Origin: Nocardioidaceae bacterium
Lineage (GTDB): Bacteria > Actinomycetota > Actinomycetes > Propionibacteriales > Nocardioidaceae
NCBI GenBank assembly: GCA_017744365.1
Contig: JAGIBL010000007.1
Coordinates: 100,363 to 164,362, forward strand
DNA length: 64,000 nt
Direction of reading: 5' to 3'
Every line of letters starts with the position of its first letter. The first letter of the stretch is position 1. A program made the position numbers and the translations under genes. The notes under the pieces were generated by a model. The model had not been told where the DNA came from and did no database searches. It saw only the letters and a program-made list of their open reading frames with translations. Below, piece after piece: positions 1 through 11,076 of the stretch.

Positions 1-432
1 ATTCGGTGCCGTCGCTACCGCTTTGACCAGGGTGCGGCTAACGTCTGTACATGGAGTCCGTCCGGGTCCGTGGTTGCGTCGAGCAGGTCACGAACCGGGC
101 ATGTACGAGTGCATGTTTCCGGGCCGGACCGGCCCGGCTAGCCGATGCCAGTCGCAGGCAAAACGGCCCACGTAAGGCGAGCGTCGCGTGCGATGGTCGC
201 CGATCACGGTGCGGCTTAGTCGTAAGTCCTGCCTGCCGCCCTCCGTCAGATACGGGGACGCGGTGGAGAAGGCCAGTAGTGGCGGAGAAGCTGCGAACGT
301 CTCAGCAGGCGGGTGTGGGGTCGAAGACCAGGTCGGCCGGACGGGCTCCATCTTGCGTCCTCGCACGAAGAGCGAGGCGGTAGTCACCAGCGGGCGGGGT
401 GGCACCCGCCCCGAGCAGCACGGGAGGTCTGC
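1..432. other. Upstream region of hpf, no convincing gene
   Basis: No open frame here has codon use like its neighbours; the frames that stay open are rich in codons rare in this genome. Two hairpins are visible. One has 7-bp arms at 119-125 and 131-137 (CCGGGCC/GGCCCGG) and could end transcription of a gene to the left. The other has 7-bp arms at 392-398 and 405-411 (GGGCGGG/CCCGCCC) and lies in the presumed hpf leader just before its ribosome binding site. A TTGACC at 23-28, 17 nt before TGTACA at 46-51, is a weak promoter candidate. Confidence 0.5.
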
Positions 433-1050
433 ATGGACGTTGTTGTCAGCAGTCGACACTGCGAGGTTTCCGAGCGGTTCCGCGAGCACGTGCAGGAGAA
501 GCTCACGCGACTGGAGAAGCACGATCATCGGATCATCCGCGTGGAGGTACTCCTCGAGAGGGAGAAGAACCCCAGGCAACCCGAACGCCAGGTACGTGTC
601 GAGCTGACCGCGAAGTCCAAGGGACCGATCCTGCGCGCCGAGGCCGCGGCCGAGGACAAGATGGCCGCGCTGGACCTGGCCCTGGACAAGATGGCCGCGC
701 AGATGCGCCGCGCCGCCGACCGGCGCAAGGTGCACCGCGGCCAGCGCGCCCCCGAGTCGGTGCACTCGGCGATGGCGCGGGTCAGCAGCAACGGCGTCGC
801 GCCGGTCCTGGTCGAGGAGGAGGTCTCCGAGCACCAGGTCGGGCCGGTGACCGTCGACGGTGACGGCCCGCTCGTGGTCCGCGAGAAGAGCCACCCGGCC
901 TCGCCGATCACCCTGGAGCAGGCGCTCTACGAGATGGAGCTGGTCGGCCACGACTTCTACCTGTTCGTGGACAAGGAGTCCGAGCGCCCGTCGGTCGTCT
1001 ACCGGCGCCGCGGGTACGACTACGGGGTCATCTCGCTCGACCTGACCTGA
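433..1050 (+). CDS. hpf: Long-form ribosome hibernation promoting factor
   Basis: Long HPF binds the 30S subunit in stationary phase or stress and dimerises ribosomes into inactive 100S particles. The N-terminal S30AE/sigma-54 modulation domain covers about residues 1-100 (start MDVVVSSRHCEVSERF). A charged linker follows, and the C-terminal dimerisation domain ends in FYLFVDKESERPSVVYRRR-type sequence. The length of 205 aa fits the long form. The ATG at 433 is preceded by GGGAGGT at 422-428 with good spacing, so longer upstream frames are rejected. The gene is followed by a strong hairpin terminator. The mycobacterial counterpart also lies next to secA1. Confidence 0.95.
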   Translation: MDVVVSSRHCEVSERFREHVQEKLTRLEKHDHRIIRVEVLLEREKNPRQPERQVRVELTAKSKGPILRAEAAAEDKMAALDLALDKMAAQMRRAADRRKVHRGQRAPESVHSAMARVSSNGVAPVLVEEEVSEHQVGPVTVDGDGPLVVREKSHPASPITLEQALYEMELVGHDFYLFVDKESERPSVVYRRRGYDYGVISLDLT

Positions 1051-1064
1051 CCCGCAGGAGGTGT

Positions 1065-1092
1065 AGCCCGACCGGGCTGACCCGGTCGGGCT
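1065..1092 (+). terminator. Hairpin terminator after hpf
   Basis: A perfect 12-bp stem, AGCCCGACCGGG (1065-1076) with CCCGGTCGGGCT (1081-1092), closes a CTGA loop 14 nt past the hpf stop. There is no U-tract, as is common for actinobacterial terminators. Confidence 0.75.
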
Positions 1093-1216
1093 GACCCTCT
1101 CGTGCGTCCGCCTCCGTCGTACGGCGGGGGCTCTGGCCCGACCGGGTGGTCCGGACCAGAGCCAGGTCGGCAGAACGGGTATTTCTAGATAGCCCATCTG
1201 GGTGGCTCGGTTCTGC

Positions 1217-1222
1217 CATGAT
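1217..1222 (+). promoter_or_regulatory. -10 element for a leaderless response regulator mRNA
   Basis: CATGAT matches TATAAT at four of six positions and lies exactly 6 nt before the GTG at 1229. The same spacing recurs upstream of several other genes here. No clear -35 is seen. Confidence 0.35.
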
Positions 1223-1228
1223 GCGTAT

Positions 1229-1906
1229 GTGGCAGAAGCGATGACCGGCTCGGAGGCCGTCCGCGTGGTCGTGGTCGACGACCAGGAGCTGTTCCGGCGT
1301 GGCCTGACGATGCTGCTCGGGGTCGAGCCGGACATCGAGGTCGTGGGGGAGGCCGGCGACGGCCAGAGCGCGATCGACCTGGTCGCGGACACCACCCCCG
1401 ACGTGGTCCTCCTCGACGTCCGGATGCCCAAGCGCACCGGGCTGGAGGCGTGCGTGCGGATCAAGGAGATCGCGCCCTCGACGCGGATCATCATGCTCAC
1501 CGTCAGCGACGAGGAGGGCGACCTCTACGAGGCGGTGAAGAACGGCGCGTCCGGCTACCTGCTCAAGGACTCCTCGATCGACGAGGTGGCCCAGGCGGTC
1601 CGGGTGGTCGCCGAGGGACAGTCGCTCATCAGCCCGTCGATGGCGGCCAAGCTGATCGACGAGTTCAAGGAGATCTCCCGCGCCGACCGCGACCAGGGCA
1701 CCTCGCCGCGGCTGACCGACCGCGAGCTCGAGGTCCTGCGGCTGGTCGCCAAGGGGCTGAACAACCGCGAGGTCGCCAAGCAGCTTTTCATCAGCGAGAA
1801 CACGGTCAAGAACCACGTCCGCAACATCCTGGACAAGTTGCAGCTGCATTCCAGGATGGAGGCCGTCATGTACGCGGTCCGCGAGAAATTGTTGGATATC
1901 CCGTAG
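1229..1906 (+). CDS. NarL/FixJ-type response regulator with LuxR HTH
   Basis: Two-component transcription regulator. The receiver domain (about residues 11-130) has the acidic pair DD at 17-18, the phosphoacceptor Asp at about 63 in VVLLDVRMP, and the conserved Lys in SGYLLKD. A linker leads to a C-terminal LuxR-type helix-turn-helix (about 160-220) with LTDRELEVLRLVAKGLNN. I chose the GTG at 1229 because a -10-like CATGAT lies 6 nt upstream and there is no good ribosome binding site; ATG 1241 and GTG 1202 are alternatives. No histidine kinase gene is adjacent, so the partner is elsewhere. The target genes cannot be told from the sequence. Confidence 0.85.
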   Translation: MAEAMTGSEAVRVVVVDDQELFRRGLTMLLGVEPDIEVVGEAGDGQSAIDLVADTTPDVVLLDVRMPKRTGLEACVRIKEIAPSTRIIMLTVSDEEGDLYEAVKNGASGYLLKDSSIDEVAQAVRVVAEGQSLISPSMAAKLIDEFKEISRADRDQGTSPRLTDRELEVLRLVAKGLNNREVAKQLFISENTVKNHVRNILDKLQLHSRMEAVMYAVREKLLDIP

Positions 1907-2026
1907 GCCTCCGTCCTGGAATGGAGCCGACCCGGCCGAAACGCACCGGGGGAGCGAAGCGGAGGAGGGCGGCTTCTGCCGTGTCGGCGCGCACTCCACG
2001 CACGCGGAACTGTCCCTGCGGGCGGA

Positions 2027-2032
2027 TAACGT
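2027..2032 (+). promoter_or_regulatory. -10 element before the YcaQ-like gene
   Basis: TAACGT (TAnnnT pattern) ends 7 nt before the GTG at 2040, with no ribosome binding site in between, suggesting a leaderless transcript. Confidence 0.35.
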
Positions 2033-2039
2033 CCCAGCC

Positions 2040-3242
2040 GTGCAATCGATAAGCCGTGCCCAGGCTCGCCGGATCGCCCTGGCGGCCCAGGGCTTCCTGG
2101 ACTCCCCGCACGCCACGCCCACGATGGCGACCCTGGCGCGCACCGTACGGCGGACCGGGGTGCTCCAGGTGGACTCGGTCAACGTGCTCCAGCGCGCGCA
2201 CTACATGCCGCTGTTCAGCCGGATGGGCCCGTACGACGTCGACCTGCTGCGCCGCGCCTCCTCGGGCCGCGAGCGCCGCCGCCTGGTGGAGTACTGGGCG
2301 CACGTGCAGGCCTACATGCCGGTCGAGTTATGGCCGCTGATGCGGCACCGGATGGAGCAGTACCGGCCTCAGCGCGGCAAGTGGTGGACCGACGGCGTCA
2401 CCGACGACCTGGCCACCGAGCTGGTTGCCGAGATCCGCGACCGCGGCGCCAGCACGGCGCGCGACCTCGACGACGGGCTTCCGCGGTCGAAGGAGCACTG
2501 GGGCTGGAACTGGTCGGCCACCCGCCGCACGCTGGACTACCTCTACGTCGTCGGTGACCTGGCGATCGCCGGCCGCAACGGCCAGTTCGAGGTGCTCTAC
2601 GACCTGCCCGAGCGCGTGATCCCCGCGGCCGTGCTGGCCCGGCCGGTGCCCGAGCCCGCCGAGGCGCACCGCGAGCTCGTCCGTCGAGCGGCCGCCAGCC
2701 ACGGCGTCGCCAGCGAGCCGCACCTGCGCGACTACTACCGGATGAAGCCGGCCGAGAGCCAGGCCGCGGTGGCCTCCCTGGTCGAGGACGGTGAGCTCGT
2801 CCCGGTCCGGGTCGAGGGCATCGCCAAGCCGGCGTACCTGCACCGCGACGCCCGTCAGCCGCGGCGCGCGCACGCCCGGGCGCTGCTCAGCCCGTTCGAC
2901 CCGCTGGTGTGGGAGCGCAGCCGGACCGAGCACCTCTTCGACTTCCACTACCGCATCGAGATCTACGTGCCCGAGCCGCAGCGGCGCTACGGCTACTACG
3001 TGCTGCCGTTCCTGCTCGGTGACCGGATCGTGGCCCGGGTCGACCTCAAGGCCGACCGCAAGGGCGGGGTGCTGCAGGTCAAGGCCGCGTACGGCGAGGA
3101 GCACGCGTCCCCGGAGACCGCCGCGGAGCTGGCCGTCGAGCTGGCGGCGCTGGCTGCCTGGCTGGGCCTCGGGGAGATCCACGTGGCATCTCGAGGAGAC
3201 CTCAGCGGGGCGCTGCGTTCCGCCGTACGATCCCAGCACTGA
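2040..3242 (+). CDS. YcaQ/AlkX-type DNA glycosylase (HTH_42 winged-helix family)
   Basis: Member of the winged-helix family that includes E. coli YcaQ, a DNA glycosylase that unhooks interstrand crosslinks. The catalytic QxD signature is visible near the N-terminus (Gln43-Val44-Asp45 in GVLQVDSVNVLQRAHYMPLF), and the length of 400 aa is typical. Later blocks such as HLFDFHYRIEIYVPEPQRRYGYY match the family C-terminal part. The start is a GTG with a TAACGT hexamer just upstream. The neighbouring PLDc_N gene follows after 22 nt and could be co-transcribed. Substrate specificity cannot be told from the sequence: some members act on alkylated bases rather than crosslinks. Confidence 0.85.
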   Translation: MQSISRAQARRIALAAQGFLDSPHATPTMATLARTVRRTGVLQVDSVNVLQRAHYMPLFSRMGPYDVDLLRRASSGRERRRLVEYWAHVQAYMPVELWPLMRHRMEQYRPQRGKWWTDGVTDDLATELVAEIRDRGASTARDLDDGLPRSKEHWGWNWSATRRTLDYLYVVGDLAIAGRNGQFEVLYDLPERVIPAAVLARPVPEPAEAHRELVRRAAASHGVASEPHLRDYYRMKPAESQAAVASLVEDGELVPVRVEGIAKPAYLHRDARQPRRAHARALLSPFDPLVWERSRTEHLFDFHYRIEIYVPEPQRRYGYYVLPFLLGDRIVARVDLKADRKGGVLQVKAAYGEEHASPETAAELAVELAALAAWLGLGEIHVASRGDLSGALRSAVRSQH

Positions 3243-3264
3243 CCGTGCCCCACGAGGAGCCTCG

Positions 3265-3687
3265 ATGATCCGCTTCGCCCCGGCCCTGCTGGTCTTCGCG
3301 TTCGACATCTACTGCCTGATCGACGTCATCACCAGCGACGACAGCCGGGTCCGGAACCTGCCGAAGATCGCGTGGTTCCTGCTGATCCTGATCCTGCCGC
3401 TGGTCGGCGGCATCATCTGGCTGGTGGCCGGGAGGCCGGAGACGCGTGCGACGTCGCGCTCGGCCTGGGAGCGGCCGGCGACGGCGTACCCGGAGTACGA
3501 CCGCCCCGGTCGTGCCGCCGGGCTGACCCCGGAGTCCGACGAGGACTTCCTGCGCAAGGTCCGCGAGCGGGCCGAGGAGCAGCGCCGGCGCTACGCCGAG
3601 GAGCAGCGCGAGAAGGAACGCCGCGAGGAGGCCCAGCGAGAGGCAGAGCGGGAGCGACGCAAGAACGGCGACCAGCCGGACAGCTAG
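3265..3687 (+). CDS. PLDc_N-domain small membrane protein
   Basis: 140-aa protein with an N-terminal segment resembling the phospholipase D nuclease N-terminal (PLDc_N) motif: two hydrophobic helices (about residues 4-20 and 34-56) flank a short loop with DVITSDDSRVRNLPKIAW. No nuclease domain follows. The remainder is a hydrophilic, highly charged tail of mixed Glu/Arg repeats (about 95-140), probably helical. The ATG at 3265 follows GAGGAG at 3254-3259. The stop codon shares CTAG with the stop of the convergent glycosyltransferase gene. Function is unknown; such proteins are common in actinobacteria. Confidence 0.8.
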   Translation: MIRFAPALLVFAFDIYCLIDVITSDDSRVRNLPKIAWFLLILILPLVGGIIWLVAGRPETRATSRSAWERPATAYPEYDRPGRAAGLTPESDEDFLRKVRERAEEQRRRYAEEQREKERREEAQREAERERRKNGDQPDS

Positions 3688-4784
3688 CCGGCAGCCGGCA
3701 CCCCGTTCGCGACGACGGCCTCGATCCTGCTCGCCGCCCGCCGGGTGCCGTCCAGGGACCTGATCTCCTCGCCCAGCCGCGCCGCCGCGGCCCGGTGCGG
3801 TCCGTCGCCGAGCAGCTCCTCGATCACCGGGCGCAGCTGCGCCGGAGAGGCCTTCTTGGACAGCCGTCGTCCGGCACCGGCGGCCTCGACCGCCGCGCCG
3901 ACCATCGGCTGGTCGACGAACGGGTGCATCGGCAGCACCAGCAGCGGCAGGTCGTGGGCCAGCGCCAGCATCGTGGTGGAGTGGCCGCCGTGCCCCACCA
4001 CGAGGGAGACCTCGGGCATCAGCTCGGCGTGCGGGATCCAGCGGTGCGCGGTGGCGTTCGCGGGCAGCCGCAGCTCGGCCGGGTCGACCACGGGTCCGGT
4101 GGTCACCACGACCCGGACGGGTAGGTCGGCGCAGGCGTCGAGCACCCGCTGCAGGGTCGCGGCCAGGCCGCTGTAGGCGTAGGTGGAGAGGCTGACCAGC
4201 ACGGTCGGCTCCGCGGGCGCGGCCGGGCGGCCCTCGACGACCGGGCCGGTGTGCTCGACGCTCGCCGGCAGGGTCGTCGCGGAGGCCGGGTCCAGGCTGG
4301 GCAGCGAGGCGACCAGCCGGGCCGCGGCGCCGTCGAGCCCCCGCGACCAGCTGACCCCGCGCAGCCGGACGAGCAGGCCGATCGGCCCGCGCAGGAGCCG
4401 GGGGAGGAAGCCGTCGAAGAGGTGCTCCACGACGACGTACCGGATCCCGGCCCGGCCCAGTGCCTGCATCGCGCCCGGCAGCAGGCAGTCGACGACGACC
4501 AGCTCGGCCCCGGTCGTCCGCGCGCGCTCGACGACGTCGCGGCCCAGGTCGGCACCGCCCCAGGAGGCGGCCAGCCGGGCGGGGGAGTTGTTGCGCTGGG
4601 AGGTGAACGCCCGCGCGGTCGGGTACGGCGTGAAGGCGAGCCCGGCCTGCTCGACGGTGCTCGCCTGGGCCTGGTGGCCGATGACCTCGACGGCGTGGCC
4701 GCGGTTCCGCAGCTCGGCGGCGATGCCGAGCAGCGGGGGGACGTTGCCGCCACCGTCCCAGGTGGCGAAGAGGATCCGGGCCAT
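3684..4784 (-). CDS. MGT-type glycosyltransferase (UDP-glucuronosyl/macrolide GT family)
   Basis: 366-aa GT-B fold enzyme of the UGT/MGT superfamily (GT1). The N-terminal acceptor domain begins MARILFATWDGGGNVPPLLG, and the C-terminal donor domain carries the nucleotide-sugar signature region around WIPHAELMPEVSLVVGHGGHSTTMLALAHDLPLLVLP. Such enzymes glycosylate small molecules such as macrolides, sterols or phenolics; the substrate here is not evident. It starts 1 nt after the TetR gene stop, with GGAGG inside the TetR 3' end, so the two are translated together. That suggests a regulator-enzyme detoxification or resistance unit. Confidence 0.85.
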   Translation of the reverse strand: MARILFATWDGGGNVPPLLGIAAELRNRGHAVEVIGHQAQASTVEQAGLAFTPYPTARAFTSQRNNSPARLAASWGGADLGRDVVERARTTGAELVVVDCLLPGAMQALGRAGIRYVVVEHLFDGFLPRLLRGPIGLLVRLRGVSWSRGLDGAAARLVASLPSLDPASATTLPASVEHTGPVVEGRPAAPAEPTVLVSLSTYAYSGLAATLQRVLDACADLPVRVVVTTGPVVDPAELRLPANATAHRWIPHAELMPEVSLVVGHGGHSTTMLALAHDLPLLVLPMHPFVDQPMVGAAVEAAGAGRRLSKKASPAQLRPVIEELLGDGPHRAAAARLGEEIRSLDGTRRAASRIEAVVANGVPAAG

Positions 4785-4785
4785 C

Positions 4786-5391
4786 TCAGGCCTCCTTCGG
4801 GTCGGTGGTGGCTGCCAGGACGGCGGCCACCAGGGTGTTCATCCGTTGCTCGGTCTGAGCCCGGGACATCGCACGGTCCCGGCGCAGCAGCTTCCAGGTG
4901 TAGACGTCGGTGGCGACCACGAGCAGGTCGACCGCCTGCTCGCGGGCAGGCGGGGTGAGACCGTCGAGCCGGGGCGCGAAGACCTCCTCGACCCAGCCGC
5001 GGTGCATCGCCTTGCCGTCCTCGGAGAGCCGGCGGACGTGGTCGTAGGTGCCCTCCTGGGCGAGCATCAGCAGCGCCATGTCGCCGCGCAGCTCGTAGTG
5101 GTCGACGAGCACCTTCATCGCCGTGGCCACGTCGCCCACCGGCGTACGGCGCTCCTCGGCCACCTGGGCCTGGGCGAAGGCCGTGGTGGCGTCGAAGAGG
5201 CCGGCCCGGCTGCCGAAGCGGCGCAGGATCGTCTGCACGCTGACCTCGGCCCGGGCCGCCACGTCCTCCAGCGAGATCTCCCAGGCCAGCCGCTCGCTCT
5301 GCAGCGCGAAGGCGGCCTGCATGATCCGCTGCCGGGTCTGCTCGGCGGCCTCGGCGCGGGCGGTCTGGCGGTAGGGGCGTGTTGTTTTCAT
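4786..5391 (-). CDS. TetR/AcrR family transcriptional regulator
   Basis: 201-aa regulator with an N-terminal TetR helix-turn-helix (about residues 15-65, including SLEDVAARAEVSVQTILRRFGSRAGLFD) and a C-terminal ligand/dimer domain. The ATG at 5391 is chosen over an upstream GTG at 5436 because a good promoter (TTGACA at 5429-5424, 17 nt, TGCACT at 5406-5401) lies between them. Transcription would then begin within a few bases of this ATG. It heads a two-gene unit with the glycosyltransferase. Operator candidates overlap the promoter: CGAA/TTCG arms at 5409-5422, and a repeated ACACGAAA. Confidence 0.85.
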   Translation of the reverse strand: MKTTRPYRQTARAEAAEQTRQRIMQAAFALQSERLAWEISLEDVAARAEVSVQTILRRFGSRAGLFDATTAFAQAQVAEERRTPVGDVATAMKVLVDHYELRGDMALLMLAQEGTYDHVRRLSEDGKAMHRGWVEEVFAPRLDGLTPPAREQAVDLLVVATDVYTWKLLRRDRAMSRAQTEQRMNTLVAAVLAATTDPKEA

Positions 5392-5400
5392 GTCAGCGCC

Positions 5401-5429
5401 AGTGCACACGAAATCTGATTCGATGTCAA
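5401..5429 (-). promoter_or_regulatory. Promoter of the tetR-glycosyltransferase unit
   Basis: On the minus strand a consensus -35 TTGACA (5429-5424) is followed by a 17-nt spacer and a -10-like TGCACT (5406-5401), about 9 nt before the ATG. The partial CGAA...TTCG dyad in the spacer is a plausible autoregulatory operator. Confidence 0.55.
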
Positions 5430-5492
5430 CGGTCACTTACACGAAAGTTTGGGCTTTCCCGGTGGATTGCCTGCCGTTCACGCGCCCCTGGG

Positions 5493-5498
5493 TAGAGT
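5493..5498 (+). promoter_or_regulatory. -10-like element upstream of secA
   Basis: TAGAGT (TAnnnT) lies 40 nt before the secA GTG, leaving room for a short leader with GGGAG at 5524-5528. No convincing -35 is seen at the expected distance. Confidence 0.3.
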
Positions 5499-5537
5499 TG
5501 GCAGCCGCATCACCCGTGACCTTGGGAGCCAACGAAC

Positions 5538-8420
<2,883 letters not shown>

Positions 8421-8461
8421 CCCGCCGCCTGCCGGAATCCCAAGGGCACATGTGAAACCGG

Positions 8462-8493
8462 CGCTTCCGATCCGATGCGTTGGATCGGAAGCG
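8462..8493. terminator. Bidirectional hairpin terminator between secA and the Rv3235-like gene
   Basis: A perfect 12-bp stem, CGCTTCCGATCC (8462-8473) with GGATCGGAAGCG (8482-8493), has an 8-nt loop. It lies between two convergent genes and can serve both. Confidence 0.8.
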
Positions 8494-8511
8494 GCAGGAA
8501 CGGGTCGGAGC

Positions 8512-9087
8512 TCAGCCCAGCTCGAGGGCGCAGCAGCGCCAGCGACCGTCCGGGCCGAGCTCGATCCGGGCGGCGATGGCCCGGGACCGGGCCCCGTGCC
8601 GGACGTGGATGCCGAGCTCGGCGGCGTCGGGCTGGGGCCGGGTCAGGTGCACGCTGCGGACCTGGGCGCTGAGCCGGCGTGTCGGGGCCGCGTTCGAGAC
8701 TGCCCGCTGCAGGGCCGCTGCTCGGCGCTGCAGCACGAGGTAGATCTCCTCGGTGGTCCAGTGCAGCAGCTGGTGCGGGCCGCGGTCCCCGGTGAGCACC
8801 TCGACGAGGATCTGTGCGAACCGGGCCGCGACCCGGTCCAGGTCGGCCCCGTCGCGGGCGACCAGACGCAGTCGCGGCCGTCGTACGGGATCCCAGGCCG
8901 CGCCCGGACCCAGGCCCAGCTCGAGCGTCTCCTGCACCTGTGCCAGCGGCGCCTCCGCGCGCTCCTGCAGCGTCGGCGGGAGCAGCCGCGAGACCGTGAG
9001 CACGCCGCTGCTGGGCGCGATCCTCGGGCTCGGGCGGCGTGGCGGCGCGGGAACGGCGGGGACGCTGGCCAGGGCAGGACGGGTCAT
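8512..9087 (-). CDS. Rv3235-like conserved hypothetical protein
   Basis: 191-aa protein of an actinobacterial family typified by mycobacterial Rv3235, which also lies near secA1. The N-terminal 40 residues are rich in Pro and Arg. The conserved core (about 70-190) includes TGDRGPHQLLHWTTEEIYLV and ends in a short beta-rich segment. The ATG at 9087 is chosen because GGAGG ends 5 nt upstream; an in-frame GTG two codons earlier overlaps that site. There is no signal peptide or membrane segment. Function is unknown; SecA-linked synteny is the only clue. Confidence 0.75.
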   Translation of the reverse strand: MTRPALASVPAVPAPPRRPSPRIAPSSGVLTVSRLLPPTLQERAEAPLAQVQETLELGLGPGAAWDPVRRPRLRLVARDGADLDRVAARFAQILVEVLTGDRGPHQLLHWTTEEIYLVLQRRAAALQRAVSNAAPTRRLSAQVRSVHLTRPQPDAAELGIHVRHGARSRAIAARIELGPDGRWRCCALELG

Positions 9088-9184
9088 GGGCACCTCCGGG
9101 TCTCGGGTCGATGTCCCGGAAGACGGAGCCGCACCGCCTGCTGAACGCCACCGTCGTGCAATGGCAATTCAGGTCAGCAAGCGC

Positions 9185-10534
9185 TCAGGTGCCGAACAGC
9201 AGGTACAGCCCGGTCGAGGTGTAGGCGAGCATGATGACCAGCAGGCCCAGCTGGCCGGTCACCTGGTGCCGCTTGGGTAGCAGCATCAGCGCCCGGTCGT
9301 GCGCGGCGACGACGCCGACGATGTGCCCGACGACCACCGCGAGCACCTTGATGGTGGCCAGCAGCGTCGGGTGCAGGAACAGGAAGTAGTTGACGCCCCA
9401 GTCGCGGGTGCCGAGCAGGTTCGAGCCGTTGACCATCGGGTCGCTCAGCTGCATGAGCGTGACCTGGCCCTGCTCGACCAGGTAGCTGAGGTAGTGCGCG
9501 GTCATGTACCCGACGATGATCGGCACCACCGAGTGGGCGAACAGCCGGGGGAGCACCCGGCGGGTGGCGGCGTACGGCGAGGCCGGGTCCACCCCGGTGA
9601 ACATCGTCGCCACCGCGAACGAGATGCCGATCACCGCGCAGAAGCCCAGCAGCGCGGCCGTGTTCACCAGCTGCAGGTTCACGTCCAGCTTGTTCACGAA
9701 CCGCACCCAGGACAGCGTGTCCTTGTAGGAGTCGAAGGCGGTCGACCCGAACAGCACCGCCACCACGGCGACCAGGCCCGGCCGTGGCACCAGCGTGGCC
9801 AGGTTGGCCAGCGGGCTGCGCCAGACCAGGCGACCTTGGGCGTCGCGGCCCCAGAAGGAGAGCTTGGCGAGCAGGTTGGAGTAGACCTCGAACGGGTCGG
9901 CGCGGGCGAACCAGGTGTCCCCGAACAGCGCCCCGCCGATGAGCATGACCGCCAGGTAGACGGCCAGCCAGAGCCGGACCGGCCCGATGTAGGCCGACTG
10001 CGGGTTGACCAGCTCCTGCCAGACGAAGGCGAACAGCCCGGCCGCCGCGGGCCAGCAGCCGAGCCGCTCGGGGTAGGTGAACATCCCCTGGCCCGGGTCC
10101 CCGCCGGTGGCCTTGGCGAGCAGCGCGTTGACCGTACGGACCGGGCTGACCGCGGCGTAGACCCGGCCCCAGACCAGCGAGGCCGGCACGATGCCGACCC
10201 AGAGCAGCACGTAGAAGGTGCCGAACACCGGGTTGGTGACCACGTCCGGGCCGGCCAGCAGCGCCCAGATCAGGTAGTAGGCGAAGGCGAGCCCGAGGAG
10301 CCGGACCGTCCAGGTGAACCCGCCGCTGTCGAGCACCCGGGCCAGGCCGGCGGGCACCGGGCGGCCCTCGCGGGGACTCCTCCGGTCGCCGTACCGGGGG
10401 GTGCGCCAGGCCAGGACCAGGACGCAGAAGGAGACCACCAGCGCCGCGGAGCCGCCGGCGATCGCCAGCTCGGGCGGGACCGGGAGGTCCTTGGCGCCGC
10501 CGAGCCCGTGCAGCGGCGCGACCGGGCCGATCAA
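9185..10534 (-). CDS. Polytopic membrane protein of unknown function
   Basis: 449-aa integral membrane protein with about nine to ten hydrophobic segments, the first at roughly residues 25-45. Loops contain conserved-looking blocks such as GDTWFARADPFEVYSNLLAKLSFW. The TTG at 10534 is used because only 1 nt separates it from the stop of the upstream lipoprotein gene, and no better start follows closely. From memory, relatives in actinobacterial genomes are sometimes labelled fenitrothion hydrolase; I see nothing supporting hydrolase activity. Pairing with a cupredoxin-like lipoprotein suggests an envelope role, perhaps in metal or electron handling, but this is inference. Confidence 0.7.
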   Translation of the reverse strand: MIGPVAPLHGLGGAKDLPVPPELAIAGGSAALVVSFCVLVLAWRTPRYGDRRSPREGRPVPAGLARVLDSGGFTWTVRLLGLAFAYYLIWALLAGPDVVTNPVFGTFYVLLWVGIVPASLVWGRVYAAVSPVRTVNALLAKATGGDPGQGMFTYPERLGCWPAAAGLFAFVWQELVNPQSAYIGPVRLWLAVYLAVMLIGGALFGDTWFARADPFEVYSNLLAKLSFWGRDAQGRLVWRSPLANLATLVPRPGLVAVVAVLFGSTAFDSYKDTLSWVRFVNKLDVNLQLVNTAALLGFCAVIGISFAVATMFTGVDPASPYAATRRVLPRLFAHSVVPIIVGYMTAHYLSYLVEQGQVTLMQLSDPMVNGSNLLGTRDWGVNYFLFLHPTLLATIKVLAVVVGHIVGVVAAHDRALMLLPKRHQVTGQLGLLVIMLAYTSTGLYLLFGT

Positions 10535-10535
10535 G

Positions 10536-10952
10536 TCAGCGGACCTCGAGCTGGACGACCAGCTTGCCGAGCTGCTCGATCTCGGCCTCGACGACGCCGG
10601 GCTGGTCGATGGTCACCTGGACCTGCGAGGTGCCGGCGGGGTACTGCACCGACTGGGCCGGAGAACTGTGCACGTGCAGCTCGCCGGCGACGTCGGCGTC
10701 GATCTGGAAGACGATCGGCTGGTCCTTCTTCACCTCGACCTTCTCGGCCGCGGGGGAGACCGTGTCGCCCTTGACCGTGACCTTGATGACCTTCGCGTCC
10801 GCGCCCGGTGCCGGTGCCTGCGCCTGGGGGGTCGCGCTCAGCTCGGTCTCGGGAGCGGTGCGCGGGCCGCCGTCGTCGTCGCTGCCGCAGGCAGAGACGG
10901 ACAAAGCGAGCACAGCGGACACGGCGGCGAGTGCCAGCGGGCGAGCCTTCAT
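10536..10952 (-). CDS. Cupredoxin-like lipoprotein
   Basis: 138-aa secreted lipoprotein. A signal peptide ends in a lipobox (VSACGSD, Cys at about residue 22). A Pro/Ala-rich linker leads to a beta-rich domain resembling the EfeO/cupredoxin-1 fold (about 55-138), with KVEVKKDQPIVFQIDADVAG and HVHSSPAQ. The two histidines in HVH are candidates for metal binding, but the usual copper-site Cys and Met near the C-terminus are absent, so copper binding is doubtful. The ATG at 10952 has GGAGG 7 nt upstream. It is coupled to the membrane protein gene downstream (TGA-C-TTG). Confidence 0.75.
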   Translation of the reverse strand: MKARPLALAAVSAVLALSVSACGSDDDGGPRTAPETELSATPQAQAPAPGADAKVIKVTVKGDTVSPAAEKVEVKKDQPIVFQIDADVAGELHVHSSPAQSVQYPAGTSQVQVTIDQPGVVEAEIEQLGKLVVQLEVR

Positions 10953-11076
10953 CGGAAGTCCTCCAGGAGTTGCGGGTGCAAGACGCGCGGGCAGGCCCGC
11001 GGCGGCTCTGCCAGAATCCCATGCGGGACTGAGAGCGTCCTGAGCGGATCGCCGAAACGGGCTGGAGGAGAGACGG

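Noticed and set aside
23..51. TTGACC-N17-TGTACA as the hpf promoter
   Set aside because: The -10 matches poorly and it is almost 400 nt from the gene; kept only as a remark.
88..1500. 470-codon open frame on the minus strand across hpf
   Set aside because: Antisense to hpf and the response regulator; no start or ribosome binding site support.
5391..5436. Longer N-terminus of the TetR protein from GTG 5436
   Set aside because: This start lies upstream of the best promoter and the extra residues do not fit TetR N-termini.
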